This document shows positions 22,778 through 34,696 of a DNA stretch of 64,000 nt, piece by piece; the first letter of the stretch is position 1; the number at the start of each line of letters is the position of its first letter. This DNA is from Mikania micrantha (Eukaryota > Streptophyta > Magnoliopsida > Asterales > Asteraceae). The notes beneath the pieces are model-generated. The model was not told the origin of the DNA, ran no database searches, and saw only the letters and a program-made list of their open reading frames with translations. The position numbers were made by a program, and so were the translations under genes. Location of the stretch: contig CM018693.1 in the NCBI GenBank assembly GCA_009363875.1, positions 107,648,362 through 107,712,361 on the forward strand, given 5' to 3'.

Positions 22778-25700
22778 ACAAGGAACTTGACACATGTTGT
22801 CTCTTTTAGATTTTAGAAAATGGGTGGTTACATTGTGGAGGTTATGCGAGTTCTCTAAATTCAAATTCATAACATAAGCAACAACCATTGTTTAAGGAAG
22901 TGTTGGAAATATGAAAGACACACACAAAAACACACACACACACACACATATATGTAACCTTTAGGATCTTTGGTCATATGATACAGAGATTAATTATTAA
23001 TAATAACGTAGTTACGTGATGGGTTTATTGCATGATATGAAACAACTCTTGTTCTTTGTGTCTTGAATGTGAGTTATTAAAAAAACCGAAACACTTGATA
23101 ATGACTTTTTTCTATAACATATTATCCATCAAAACTAAAGGCATCTAAAGAAAAGAAAAGATCACATCAAGATTATGGATTCATTATTATCATCAAAGAT
23201 TTGCATAATTACTGATATGTCTTTATGAACTATTTTCATTATATGACTAAATTGATCTAATGATCATCCATGGTGGAACTGAAAATAAAATTACAAATGA
23301 TTTATTTGGATAAGTGCAAAACAAATCCATTCAATTGGATAAGTTTAGAATAAATTTATGTGTTCATTCTAGGCTGACTCTGGTTATATGCTTCATGTGC
23401 AAGAGATTACTTCCACTCATGGATTTCTTACAATCCAGAAACTAGAAAGAAACCAAAAGACAATTAAGGTGGGAGATGGTAATGAACATAATGTTTAAGC
23501 CATAGGGACTATGCAATTAATAATGAAAATTGGCCTCGGTACTAAACTTATGATACTTTATATGTACCAAAGAAACTAAGAATTTCATATATGTACAGTT
23601 GGATCGTGATGGTTATCAATTTTTGCATGGTCACAACAAAATCACTAATACTTTAAAAAACTCATGTCTGTTGTTGTGTTTATCTAGTTGGAGATATATA
23701 TATAAATAAGAACTAGATAATCAATTTTCAAAATCGTTATTATCATATAATGTGAATGAAAACATTAATAAAAGAAAACAAGATTTGGAGAACATCCATG
23801 TGGTGTCATCAATGCTTAGGCCACATCTCAAATGAATGAATGTTGAGACTCGTGAAGAATGGAATATTGCCGGATCTTGATTTTGAAACATGTGTTAATC
23901 ACCTTAAAGGTAAAATGGCTAATGGAAATAAAAAAGGTGTCCCTAGGAGTTCCAGTTTGTTGGAAATTGTACACTTTGATATTAATGGACTTTATCATAT
24001 TGGAACAATAGGACATAAATCGATTATCACTTTCATAGAGGATCACTCATAATTTGTGTAGTTATACGTAATTATGGATAAATCGTAATCACTAGGCATA
24101 CTTAAAAATTATAAGGCTAAAGTCGAAAGTCAATTAAACCACAAGATTAAAGTAGTGAGATCAGATAAAACGATGAGTAATATGATATATATATTGGTAT
24201 AGGCTAATCTCTCAATCCTTTAAACAAACTTTTGTAAAGAACATGAGATTATGCATAAATTTACCATGCAGGTACTCTTTAGCAGTATGATGTTGCTTAG
24301 AGAAGAAATCGTCCTCTTATAGATTAATATGTTAGCGCACACCTCATTACCTGAATTCATGTAGACTCTATAAAGACAACTGCTTGGATATGAAAGATGG
24401 TTATTTCTAAATTTGCCTCTAAAACTCCTTTTGATATTTGAACAAATTGAAACCTAGCTTAGAGTAAATTAAAATATGGGGTTGTCCAACCAAAGCTAAA
24501 CTTTACAGCCCTCAACAAACAAAACTTTGACATGAAAGTTGTCAATTGTCAATGTTCCAAAGGATATAGATCAATAACTTGACTTACAGTTAGTGCAACA
24601 TAAAGGGGGTGTGCTCTCTCTACTTACTTTCTATTACACCTCTTATATACGATGATGCACCATTACATGACACTGTACAAGAACATATTGTGTTTCATTC
24701 GTCTGTATAACTGAAAGCATGTGAAACACACATGAGCAAGTCCCTCATTTGCCTATTGCACCTGGTGAGCCCAAAAATCAAATAAAGAGGTCATCATGGT
24801 CTAGAGAACATATTTATGATGATTATATAACATACTTTAATAAAGTTGTTCTGGATACAGGAAGTGCAACAATCCAACCTATTATAATGAAATCATTAAT
24901 AGTGATCAATCCTTTGAATGGAATAAAGTTATGATTGATATGTTTGATTCGATTAATACGAACAACATATGAGAATTAGTTAAATTACCTAAGAGTGTAA
25001 AAGCTTAAGGGTGAAATGGGTTTTCAAAACCAAGTTAGACTCGAATAGAAACATTGTATTCCACAAAGCTCGATTGGTTGCTAAAGTCTATATCAAAATG
25101 AGAGAATAGATTATCCAAAAACCTTCTCAACTATTTCATGAAAGGATTCTTTGAGGATCATTATGCCCTTAGTAGATTATTCTGACTTAAAAATACTTAA
25201 ATGGACATTAAAACGGTTTTTCTTAATGTTTACTTAGATGAGAATGTGTTCATAAATCAACTTGAAGGCTTAAAACCTAAAGGTTAAGTAAGATCATTAA
25301 TTTTGCAAGTCAAAGAAATCCGTATGTGGGTTACAATAAGTATCGCGTTATTGGCAATTAAGTTTTCCATGGTCATGAAGAAACAAAGTTTATCTAACAC
25401 CAAGTGAATCAATGCACCTAACTTAAAATGAGTGAGTGATTTTTTTCCTATACTTTTCCTTTACTTGGATGATATCCATTTAGAAAGTAATAGTTTTGAA
25501 TTGCTGTATTGCGTAATTTTGACATGAAAGATCTTAGAGAATCTTTTTATGTAATAAACATTGAAATACACAAAGATCTTGCCAATAAGATATTAGGACT
25601 AGGCATTGAAATACTTGGAGATTAGGACAATAATATATTAGGGCTGTCACAAAACTATAGAAGACATATTGACTGTGTTCTTACATGCTACAACATACAA

Positions 25701-26166
25701 CATATATTCCATTAGTAGATCCAATAGTTAAAGGGATACGTTTTTAGTTCTTTCCAATGTCAAAAAACAAAGCATTAGATAGAGCAAACAAGATTGATAA
25801 CTTATGCTTCAGTAGTAGGAAAGTTGATGTATTCTCAAGTTTATACTCATCCAAATATCATGTATATTATTGGAATGTTATGCCAATACAATCAAACCCT
25901 AGCCTCGATCATTAAAAAAACAACAAAGAAAATGTCATGATATCTTTAAGGGACAAAAGATTATAAATTGACATACAAAAGAAGTGAAAAATCCTTATAT
26001 GACCAAGTGAAGGCTTGTTTCATTTATCAAAACCATGTGTCAAATGCTTGCATTATGATGAGATTAATGTCTATTCATAAGCTTTACACATCTCAATGAC
26101 CACATCTACATGGTTCAACCACCATTCTTCATCAAAATTTTAATGAAGAGTTTCCTCTATCTATTC
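22778..26166 (+). pseudogene. Ty1/copia element remnant, copy 1
   Basis: Fragmentary copia pol. The GAG-pre-integrase/integrase start is best seen at about 23795-24050: HQCLGHIS, MLRLVKNGILPDLDFETCVN and an EIVHFDINGLYH-like block before ITFIEDHS. A stop follows at once (TAA at 24050-24052) where the family reads on. Further on are the reverse-transcriptase stretch (FINQLEG near 25250) and YLDDIH at about 25463. Many stops and indels make it non-functional. The copy ends abruptly at about 25990, before the RNase H block that copy 2 retains; 25990-26166 is copia-end-like or unknown. Confidence 0.7.
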
Positions 26167-26732
26167 TGTAACATCACTGTACTTCCGGTTGTCCGTACAT
26201 CCGTACGATTGTACTGTTACAACCTGAGATTTTATTAATACTAATGAAAATGAACTATTGGATGCATTATTTGATGATTATCACTGTTATTGGTATACAT
26301 GCTTAGAACATATTATTATACGCGTAAACCATGGGAAGTTTAGTTGTAACTCAACTAAACAGAACCAGAGAGTTTATCGCAGATGATTACACGAATTAGG
26401 GATTATTGTTTTGGAATGAAAGGAATTAGGAGTTTGTTATGGTTGGATTGCTAAACATAGTCAAGGACACATGGTCATGGTTTATCGAAATAGCGGTGAG
26501 ACGGTGTAGGGGAGGTTGCGATCTACCTCTGCATATGCCCTATACATATGCATATTTCGGTCTATCATGGATGTGTCAGTGACTTGGGTTTAGCGGGTTT
26601 TGGATTGGGATTGATAATATTTAAGATAATAAAATAATGAAAGTATAATTGGAAATTATTTATGCGATGGTGTGGTTACGAACATTATGTAAACGCGAAT
26701 ATTAATTCAGAAATATTAACTTGATAAATGTT

Positions 26733-26863
26733 TTCGCGTGGGTGACGATTCACGCGAATATAATTATTAGGAATAATGTTCTGAAACGATATTCCATAAA
26801 TATTAAATCGAATCGAAATACATTACGAGCGTCGGATTCGTAAAGGTGACGGTCTTTACGAAT
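26733..26863. promoter_or_regulatory. Two palindromes with TGACG loops
   Basis: TTCGCGTG/CACGCGAA (26733-26740, 26751-26758) encloses GGTGACGATT. ATTCGTAAAG/CTTTACGAAT (26836-26845, 26854-26863) encloses GTGACGGT. Both arm pairs are perfect. TGACG is the core of as-1-type bZIP (TGA factor) sites; binding here is inference. Confidence 0.6.
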
Positions 26864-27611
26864 ACGTACGCGAGTAACGCGTTTCGACGAGATAATTAAA
26901 TAATATCTAACAATATTAATTTAATAAATAAGAATGGGAAACATTTATTAGGAATCACAACCTAAATTAAATTTGAATAAATTGTTTAAATAAAAGAATA
27001 ATTTAACGAAAACTGTTTTACGAAATAACTATATTTGATGTTGTTTTATGAAACAATATTAAGTAAAAATCATTTTATTATAACGAAATCTATTCGTTTA
27101 AACGCTTTACGTGTTAAATATGTTTTACGTTAAAAACCGAGCGTTCCCGTAATATTATCGCGATAAAAACGAAACCGAACGCGCGGGAACGGGATGAACT
27201 TAAATGGTGGAATACTCCACCGTCTTCTTCACTTTTACAAACATCTTCTCTCTCTAAAACACACACACACATTCATATTTTCTCTCTCTACCTTCTCTCT
27301 ACGTTTGCAAGCTCGTTTCTTGACGGATTTTCGGGATCTTGGTGCCTACGCGTTCGTGTGACCGAGAGGAACAAGAGGATACAAGAAAATCCCACATTTG
27401 GTCGATCTATCGAGGTAAATCTAAGCTTTATTTTCGGTTTTTGTTGGAAATAACGAACCCTTAATCTTTTGGTGTTATACCTGATCTAAGAACATGTAGA
27501 ACTTTAAATCGAGTTGTTTTGAACCATGGGAGGCCATAGACGACCACATAACCTGCAAAAATTCGAGAATGAGTGAGATGTGAAAAGGCTGGTTCGCATT
27601 ACAGCCCTGAA

Positions 27612-28180
27612 CGAACCTGTGAGTGTTCAGGTCCTAGCCGAACCCTACAATGTGACTGGCGAACCTTATCTCCGACGAACCCTCGAGGGCTGGGCGAACC
27701 TAGTTTTATTGGCGAACCTTAGGCAGCAAGGTTTAAGCCCACGAACCTTACTGGGCAAGCCTTGGTTGGCCGAACCCTAAGGTCTTGAACGAACCCTAGT
27801 TGCCCGGAGCTTCCTTAGCCGAACCCATAGGGTGGCCGAACCCTCCAATTGGGGCTGCGAACCTAGGCAGTAACGAACCTATAAGGTTCGTTTATGAGAA
27901 AGATTAGCCGAACCTTAAGTAAGGCGAACCTAGGTGCCTGGTAATCTAGCTGAACCTTAATGCCATTGCAGCGAACCCTCAAGTCTGAAACACATGCATG
28001 CAACGAACCTTAGCTCCCTATTTCTTTTGTTAACCGAACCTAGGTTTAATAAATCTACTGGCCGAACCTTAGAAGGGAGCCGAACCCTTGCGGTGAAGGT
28101 CATGGGCCACGAACCCTTTTTTTCCCTTAGGCCGAACCTTCTTCTTCCTTTTGGAACGAACCTAGTATAGCAGCCGAACC
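27612..28180 (+). repeat. Array of about 24 CGAACC motifs
   Basis: CGAACC, usually followed by (C/T)TA or CTAGG, recurs at irregular 15-47 bp spacing, with unrelated sequence between copies. Two inverted copies (GGTTCG) occur near 27884 and 28200. The irregular spacing argues against a simple tandem repeat or CRISPR. Confidence 0.85.
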
Positions 28181-28276
28181 TAGGCACAACAAGGCCATAG
28201 GTTCGCTGCCCTAAGGGGAAACAAACCTAATTTCGTTTAATTAAGGGATTAAGGGCAAATGGGAGACATGGTTTCG

Positions 28277-28308
<32 letters not shown>

Positions 28309-29941
28309 TACTTGTGCATGCATGGTGAAACTAATTGATCATTTTCCAAATAAGAATAAGGTTTTAATATAATGACTTGCGTAAATTGTAAAAGTCGTGA
28401 GAATAAACCATGTAACTCTCAAATCTTGAGTATATTTGGTTTACAACTTAAGTTTAAATGGTTGAACTAATGAATGTACATGCATGCACATCATAAGTGA
28501 ACACATGCGAATAAGGTTATTGTCCTTACAACATGGTAACTTCTAAAATTTCATCAAATATTATGATGAAGAGATTGAATAAATTATTTAGGAATAAACC
28601 TATTGTAAACAATGAGAGTTGAGAAGTGTAGACGATTACCACTCTAACTTGGAAGATAAAGCTAAGTAACTAAACATCTAAAGATGTAAAAGAAATGAAC
28701 ATTTAATAAGAAATGAACATTTAATGGGAATGAAGCGTGTATACTTATAAACACAAACATTATAATAATTACAGGTTATTGAGTTGTTGTTGAATTGCAT
28801 ACGCGAGCGCACATTTTACGAGAACAATTATTCTAAGGACTCAGGTGAGTTCTCATAACCTCCCTTTCTTTTAAACTGTTTTGTTTTAAAACTCGAAGGT
28901 GAAACATGTGTACCAATTTAATATTATTTTGATAACACATGGATGATACATGTTTATCAATATGATATTCATATTATGGAATTATCATTAATTATAGAAT
29001 TACATTGATTATTAAAACTCCGTGTGGCATTACTGATGACCTCGGTTATACGCAATGATCACATGTATTGTCACGTGGGTTACCACATCCATGTAAACAT
29101 TCTCATTGACTTTGGTCAATAACAAAGATTACATGTATTGCCACTTGGATTATCACAACTCCGTGAAACATTGCCTTTGACCTCGGTCAATTGCATTGGT
29201 TTCATGTATTGTCACGTGGATAGCTTCCACTCCATGGATCATGTTTTTAACTTATGTTAGTTACATAATATCCATGTATAGTCACATATATTATTTGAGA
29301 ATATTGATGTTGAGATTGGTTGAATGGTTATGTGGTTGATTATCTATTATTGACTATGATTATCTCTGATTGTCTATGACTGAATTGATATGTGATTATG
29401 TGTTTGTTTATGTGTTTGATTTATTGTGTTGGGATATGTATTGGATTGTCACACAGGTACTTTGGTAGATTTTCTCAGACAAACCATAAGTTCTTATACT
29501 CATTTTATCTAAACTTTTTATAAAACCTTTTCAAAATACAAACTTTTATACTCATTTTATAAAACACTTTTAAAGTATAAAAACTTATGATTACTCACCA
29601 ACTACTTAGTAGTTGACACTTGATTTTCTTACATGTTTCAAGTGATGAAGCTAAGTAGGTTGAGAAGGATGGACTCTCATATTTTGGACATCATCACATA
29701 GGATCTTGGACTTAGCTAAATTTAACTAAAATTCTGGCGATTAGAGTTTAGTTAGTTTAGCTAATTCTTTTGGTGTAATTGATGTATTTAATTCATGATG
29801 AACATGATTTTTGTTGTAATTAATTTGGTTGATTATATGATTATATGATGATTTAATTAGATGCCCACGAGCTTATGAACAATCTACACATCCCTCGTGG
29901 CATCCCGGCGTTTCCGCCATCGGTCGGGGTGTTACATATTC

Positions 29942-30839
29942 TGTTTGACTGCTACAGGAATAGGATAAGAACTTTCTTGTATCTTTTCCTCTTTGATGTT
30001 ATATCTATGGGAGTAGGAAAAAAACAATATTGTCTCTTACATGTGTTTTATTAATATAAAATTAGTATAGTTAAATAAATGAAACTAAAATGATAGATAT
30101 TAAATTGATACGTGTCATATTCTCCAATATGTTCTTTGTCTCATCCATAATATATTTCTTATTTATAAAAGAAAATATATAATAAGTCCGTTTGTTGTAA
30201 AGAATAAATTTATTGAAGGAGATCATGTTTTACCTTTTATTTTTAAATTTTGTCAAAAATGAATAAAGAATAATATATATTTGAAATATATATTTAGAAT
30301 ATAAAAATTTTAAGGCACAAAATCTATTAACTTACCTTCATTATTCACCACATAACACTTCTCGTTAGACAACATTTGTGATGTATACTCCTTGCCAAAA
30401 GTCTTTGGTTGGGTGCGCTAATGCCTTTGTTGAAATGTAGAAGAAAGAAACAGTCGTAATATATATCATATTCCATGAATTCTAATTGCTTAGTTTCTGT
30501 TGGGTTAGGAGTTATAGCTAATCTCCAAATATTAAATAAAATCAAAACAAATCCAAACAAAGAAGAAAAAAGAATATAAAAAGATAGAATTGCCTTATTT
30601 TGAATAAGCCTTCAACTTTGTGAGCATGCACCTTGATCAAAGCTCTCTTTTCTCTCGCTTTTTGTAAAAAACAGCCCAACTATGGGCATAAACCTTCTAA
30701 AGGCGTTATTTCTAGACTTGACTTTATTTTGGGGCTTAGGCACGCGTCTTAGGGCTTTTGACATATGTGGGCTGATATTTCTATAGTTCAATTGAATAAT
30801 GTGATATAACAAAAGAAAAGAATTAGGTAACTTATTTAC
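29942..30839. other. Intergenic DNA, no gene seen
   Basis: AT-rich and unannotated. 30610-30800 resembles repetitive sequence containing GGCACGCG/CTTAGGG-type blocks seen around small plant transposons; the minus-strand open frame through it is not a convincing gene. Confidence 0.4.
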
Positions 30840-30953
30840 AGTTGGAAGGCGAATGCTAACACTATTATTTTTTGCATTTACACCTCTAAATGATGAGCAT
30901 TTGAACACAAGTGACCCGAGGGTTTCTTGTGCTTGAGATATTACACCATCCAT
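30840..30953 (-). pseudogene. Isolated Golgi SNARE (GOS11-like) exon
   Basis: On the minus strand TTGATGCAG is followed by exactly 38 codons and then GTAAAT. The translation starts MDGVISQAQETLGSLVFK and ends SIRLPT, which from memory matches the SNARE region of plant Golgi SNARE GOS11 just before its membrane anchor. These proteins act in vesicle fusion at the Golgi. The next exon, with the TVN...IKRKK segment and transmembrane helix, is absent from the following sequence, and no upstream exons were found. K-N-N-S replaces the usual K-L-S-N. It is probably a captured or degenerate exon. Confidence 0.55.
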
Positions 30954-31627
30954 CTGCATCAACATGCAACTTTAGATGAGCAATGAGATAATTTTATAAA
31001 CTTATTACATTAAAATTAGAAAACAAATTTGGTATTTTAATATAATAAGTTACCCTCTTTGTGCAAAATATATAGTATAGAAAATTGAATCCAAAAATCA
31101 AAAGTTAGATACATTAAAACTGATGATGCAAATAATAGCAACTGGATGAAAACTCATTGTATGATATGGACAAAATAGATTTATGGTGAAAGAAGATCAA
31201 GTGATGATGGCAAGATCAACGTAACTAAGGCACTGAGTAATGCAGAATCAAGTCTTAATCCAAGTTAATTGAAGTTGTTGTCTATAATCAAACAAAAACC
31301 ATTTTCTTGATTGATTCTGAGAAATTCATAAACCCCTTTAACTAAATCTGGACATAATATAAATATCCCAAATTACAAACCTATGGCCCATTGAGAAATG
31401 AAAATGGGAAAAGCAACTGAATCAAATACCAAAACAGAATCAGGTGACATATGTTTGTTGAAAACAACTAACACATGAGCTGCCTAAATCAATAACATAT
31501 GATGAACATCAACAATATCTATTTAGCGAATTAAAAACAAAGAAAAGGAGAAAATCATGAATTTAGTAAAATCAAGGTATCTCCTAACCTGACATAAAGC
31601 AACTCTCAGGTGTGTATGTATCTATAA

Positions 31628-31771
31628 TCAATGAGACATTTCAAGCTCCTCAAGTAACAAACTTTTCAAGAAAGGCAACCTATTTGCAACCTGCATAATG
31701 CAGTCGTCATCCACACCTTCACGCTTGCTTATATCGACTTTAATGAAAAGCAAGCAATTAGTGCTTACGAT
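31628..31771 (-). pseudogene. Exon-like fragment, LRR-like, unidentified
   Basis: After a TTTCTTTCAG acceptor on the minus strand, 47 codons run to TGA. The segment VANRLPFLKSLLLEELEMSH resembles a leucine-rich repeat end, as in some F-box/LRR proteins; this is a weak guess. No adjoining exon was recognised. It may have travelled with the SNARE exon 700 bp away or be unrelated. Confidence 0.25.
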
Positions 31772-32511
31772 CTGAAAGAAATAATAATTAATTTTATAGT
31801 AATTAACTTGATCTCAAACAACTATACATGAGTTAAAAGTTAAACTCCCTTTGCATGGTCATTTTGTGGCAGGGGCAGCTTTCTGGTCCTGGTCCTTTTT
31901 AACCACCGTCTGTAGGTAGCACAAGCGATGTAATGTACAGCAAGGCCAGGTGAAATTATTCCCGCAAATGATACAACTTCAGTAATTAATAGAAGTACTC
32001 TTGGGAGAACTTTACCTTCTAGGCCATGGGAGCAACAACATTGCTAATTCAATTTTACGGCCAATTGCTTTAGATAGTTACCAAGCTTGGTAAAAAGTTC
32101 ATTTGAGTTAACTAACATCCAGCCCAGAGGAGGCCATCAATGCTTTGAAAAGTTTGATTTGGTAAAACCAAGTTTTAAATAATTGATTAAAGGTAAAATG
32201 GCGTAGTTACTTTGTCAAAAAAGTAGTGAAACCAAAATAAGTCCCATCACACATAAAGATACCTGCATACATCTCTCATACTACTATATATACAGATTTA
32301 AATTTACAATATACATACACATAACAAACTACAATAACAAACTGATATACATACCTGCATACATCAACTGATTTCAAAGTTTAGAAACAAAGATGTCATA
32401 CATAGTTGAGAATTTCAAGTTTAAAAACATGAATTTCATATGTTACTACTATATAGACACATAACTGCATAGATATACATACTAGCATAGATATAGACCT
32501 ATACATACATA
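31772..32511. other. Intergenic DNA, no gene seen
   Basis: AT-rich sequence with ATACAT-type simple repeats toward the right end; nothing else recognised. Confidence 0.4.
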
Positions 32512-33250
32512 CAAGGGCGTAGCATAGAAGGGACCGGGAGGGGCGACCGCCGCCCTCTTTTTTTCGTCAGAAGGGTTAATTTTCGGGCTAAAAGGTTAAT
32601 TTTTTTTAAAAATATTTGATTTCGCCCCTCCTGATTGAAAAAAAAATTAACTTCGCCCCCTGATTGAAAAAAAAATTATATTACCATCTCTTTTAAATAA
32701 AAAACTAAATAAAATTACCCACTTATTAAGAACCTCAATTTTTTTTGTTCTTCTATAATTCCCCTAAATATTTAAATCACTCTTTTATTTTCCCCTTACT
32801 TCCCATCATATTTTCTTTCTTTTTCTTGGTCCCGATCAGAGGTCCACACCGCCCGCCTCCATTCTACCGCCGCAGATTCCAGCCACCGCTCCATTCTCTT
32901 TCAAGCGCTTAGCAGCAACCATTTCACCGGCTAATCTTGACACAATTCTAGTTGGGAATTTTTTTTCCTTCTTAAATTATTTCAAAAGCAACTTATTTTA
33001 ATGTTAATATTCATGATTTTCTTTCAATGTAACTGTAAAATTTAGATTAATCAAATTAGTCATGTTTAATCTAAAATACTGTATTATCTTCAAGATCAAT
33101 GTTCCTTATTGTTTGACCCGACTTGACCCGAATCACTGACCCGTACATTTAACCCGACTAACCGAAACATACCGATCGAATGGGAAATTTTTTTTTTGAG
33201 TTTACGTAAGTTTTCGCCCCCTCTGTTAATTATCTGAAGCTCCGCCACTG
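32512..33250. mobile_element. hAT-type non-autonomous element, 739 bp
   Basis: The ends are imperfect inverted repeats: CAAGGGCGTAGCATAGAAG at the left and the complement of CAGTGGCGGAGCTTC at the right. The flanks are CATACATA on both sides (32504-32511 and 33251-33258), an 8-bp duplication as expected for hAT elements; the CATA-rich surroundings lower its weight. Inside are GCCCCCTGATTGAAAAAAAAA-type repeats and a CCCGA-rich stretch near 33115-33160, but no transposase. Confidence 0.6.
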
Positions 33251-33258
33251 CATACATA

Positions 33259-34372
33259 GTAAGAACATCATTGTGTAGTCCTTTTTCTTAATTCTTTTTG
33301 ATGTTTTAGTTGTATTGTTACTTATTCAACTTATAACTCTGCTTGTAAAATAATAATATAATACAATCATAGAGTTTTTTTTAACAAACATCAACTTATT
33401 TTTGAAGTAACATCAAATGATTTTTTTAATTAACAAACATGTACACCTTTAATTAGACTAACCGGTTATATGGATTCTAGTAATGTGGATATCAGAAAAA
33501 AGCCCATGTACACCTTTGATTAGATTAAACAAAACTACAAGTTATTCATATATAATATTATATAAACTGAACTGCATACATATCATTTTACAAGCATAAC
33601 ATACTAGTAAGTGTATCAGATGTATTACATACACACTAAAAAAGTTAGGCTATATGGTAACTCTATAAGAATGTAGCATACATACAAATTATAAAGAATT
33701 TGATGCAGTTTTCTTAATATAAATACAAAATAAATGTGACGTATAATTTTTTTTTAGTGAATGATAGATAAAACATAAGTGAAGCTAAAATACACATACA
33801 TAACATACATACATACATATAAATTATGCAAATGTGAATTCGGAGAAAGTATACCAAATTACCAAAAAACCAAACGCAAGCTAACCAGATCGAGTCGTAG
33901 TGGAGCCATGGGTGTTCGATTAAAGATAATAAGCCCTCTTTAAAGGAGAGATCGAGTTTGAAAATTTCAAATGTGGAGCCATTTCTCGATTTCTTCTTTT
34001 GTGTATAACTGGTGCAGAAGTGAATATACTTCCTGATCAGAAGCTAAGACACCGATAAAGTTTGAATTCTAGGGTTGAGAGGTCCCATCTGGTTGTTCGA
34101 TTACGGAAACAAATTATTAAAGGTTTATCTTCAGTGGGGAAAACAAGAAGATAAGATGAATCAATTGGGGGGGGGGGGGAATTAAAGCTCTAAGAGATGA
34201 ATAAAGAAATACAATGAAGGGTTGTGACCCAAGTTGCATCTCTTGTACATTTCTTGTATGACAAAACATTAAAGCAGTGAATTGTTGTAATCCAAGCTAC
34301 TTCTCTTGCACATTTATTATACACATTGAAGCTGTGAATGCTTGTACCTCAAGCTTAATAGCTTGTAGCACA
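33259..34372. other. Intergenic DNA, no gene seen
   Basis: AT-rich, with a run of 12 G at about 34169-34180. 34200-34370 has short internal repeats around CTTGTAC/ACATTT. Homology to copy 1 starts right after it. Confidence 0.4.
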
Positions 34373-34696
34373 AAAGCATCAATCTAGAATGGGAGATCAA
34401 TCGATTTCATAGAAGCATACGGACGAAAATTAATCTACATGTATAATTCACCTTCCACATCCATTGACGAATTTTCAAAAAGCCATCTATCTTCTTCATC
34501 CTCGAGGCTTTGATTTATGTCAAAAAGTAATCCATCGTCTACTGAAATCAAATCAGGAAGCTGACGATATCTCTTCTACTCACTAACATTCATGGGATAT
34601 CTTCTTCCTCACCTTATCTATTGTCAGAAGTGGAACCAAAATATATTAACCCTGCAAACTCAAAATATCACAAAATTGCTTGGATTCTGATCAAGA

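Larger units (their letters stand above)
18734..26166. repeat. Segmental duplication, copy 1 (PPR gene plus dead copia)
   Basis: From CACAAAAGCATCAATCTAG onward this matches 34373-47310 (copy 2) through the PPR gene and a decayed Ty1/copia element. Homology ends near 25990. Copy 1 alone contains the solo LTR at 20717-22772; copy 2 alone contains those at 38098-45750. Excluding insertions the matching length is about 5 kb. Confidence 0.85.
26167..29936 (+). mobile_element. Solo LTR A, 3770 bp, with CGAACC array
   Basis: It begins TGTAACATCACTG, ends TCGGGGTGTTACA, and is flanked by perfect TATTC duplications (26162-26166 and 29937-29941). Its length is unusual for a chromovirus-like LTR, and there is no internal domain. 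It resembles LTR B (40467-44899, opposite strand) at both ends and in the middle. Features in order: TGACG-loop palindromes at 26733-26758 and 26836-26863, a pyrimidine-rich leader near 27225-27310, about 24 CGAACC motifs at 27612-28180, a (TA)n(CA)n tract near 28276-28310, and a GTCAC-rich stretch near 29040-29280. Confidence 0.85.

Noticed and set aside
27580..27780. 66-codon open frame in the CGAACC array
   Set aside because: The repeated motif simply lacks stops in this frame; the translation has no protein-like pattern.
27612..28180. CRISPR-like array
   Set aside because: Only six to nine bases recur, spacing is irregular, and the sequence is a plant LTR with target duplications.
30612..30839. 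Continuation of the SNARE-like frame to 117 codons
   Set aside because: After the GTAAAT donor at 30839 the translation no longer resembles a SNARE and enters repetitive DNA; only the exon is kept.
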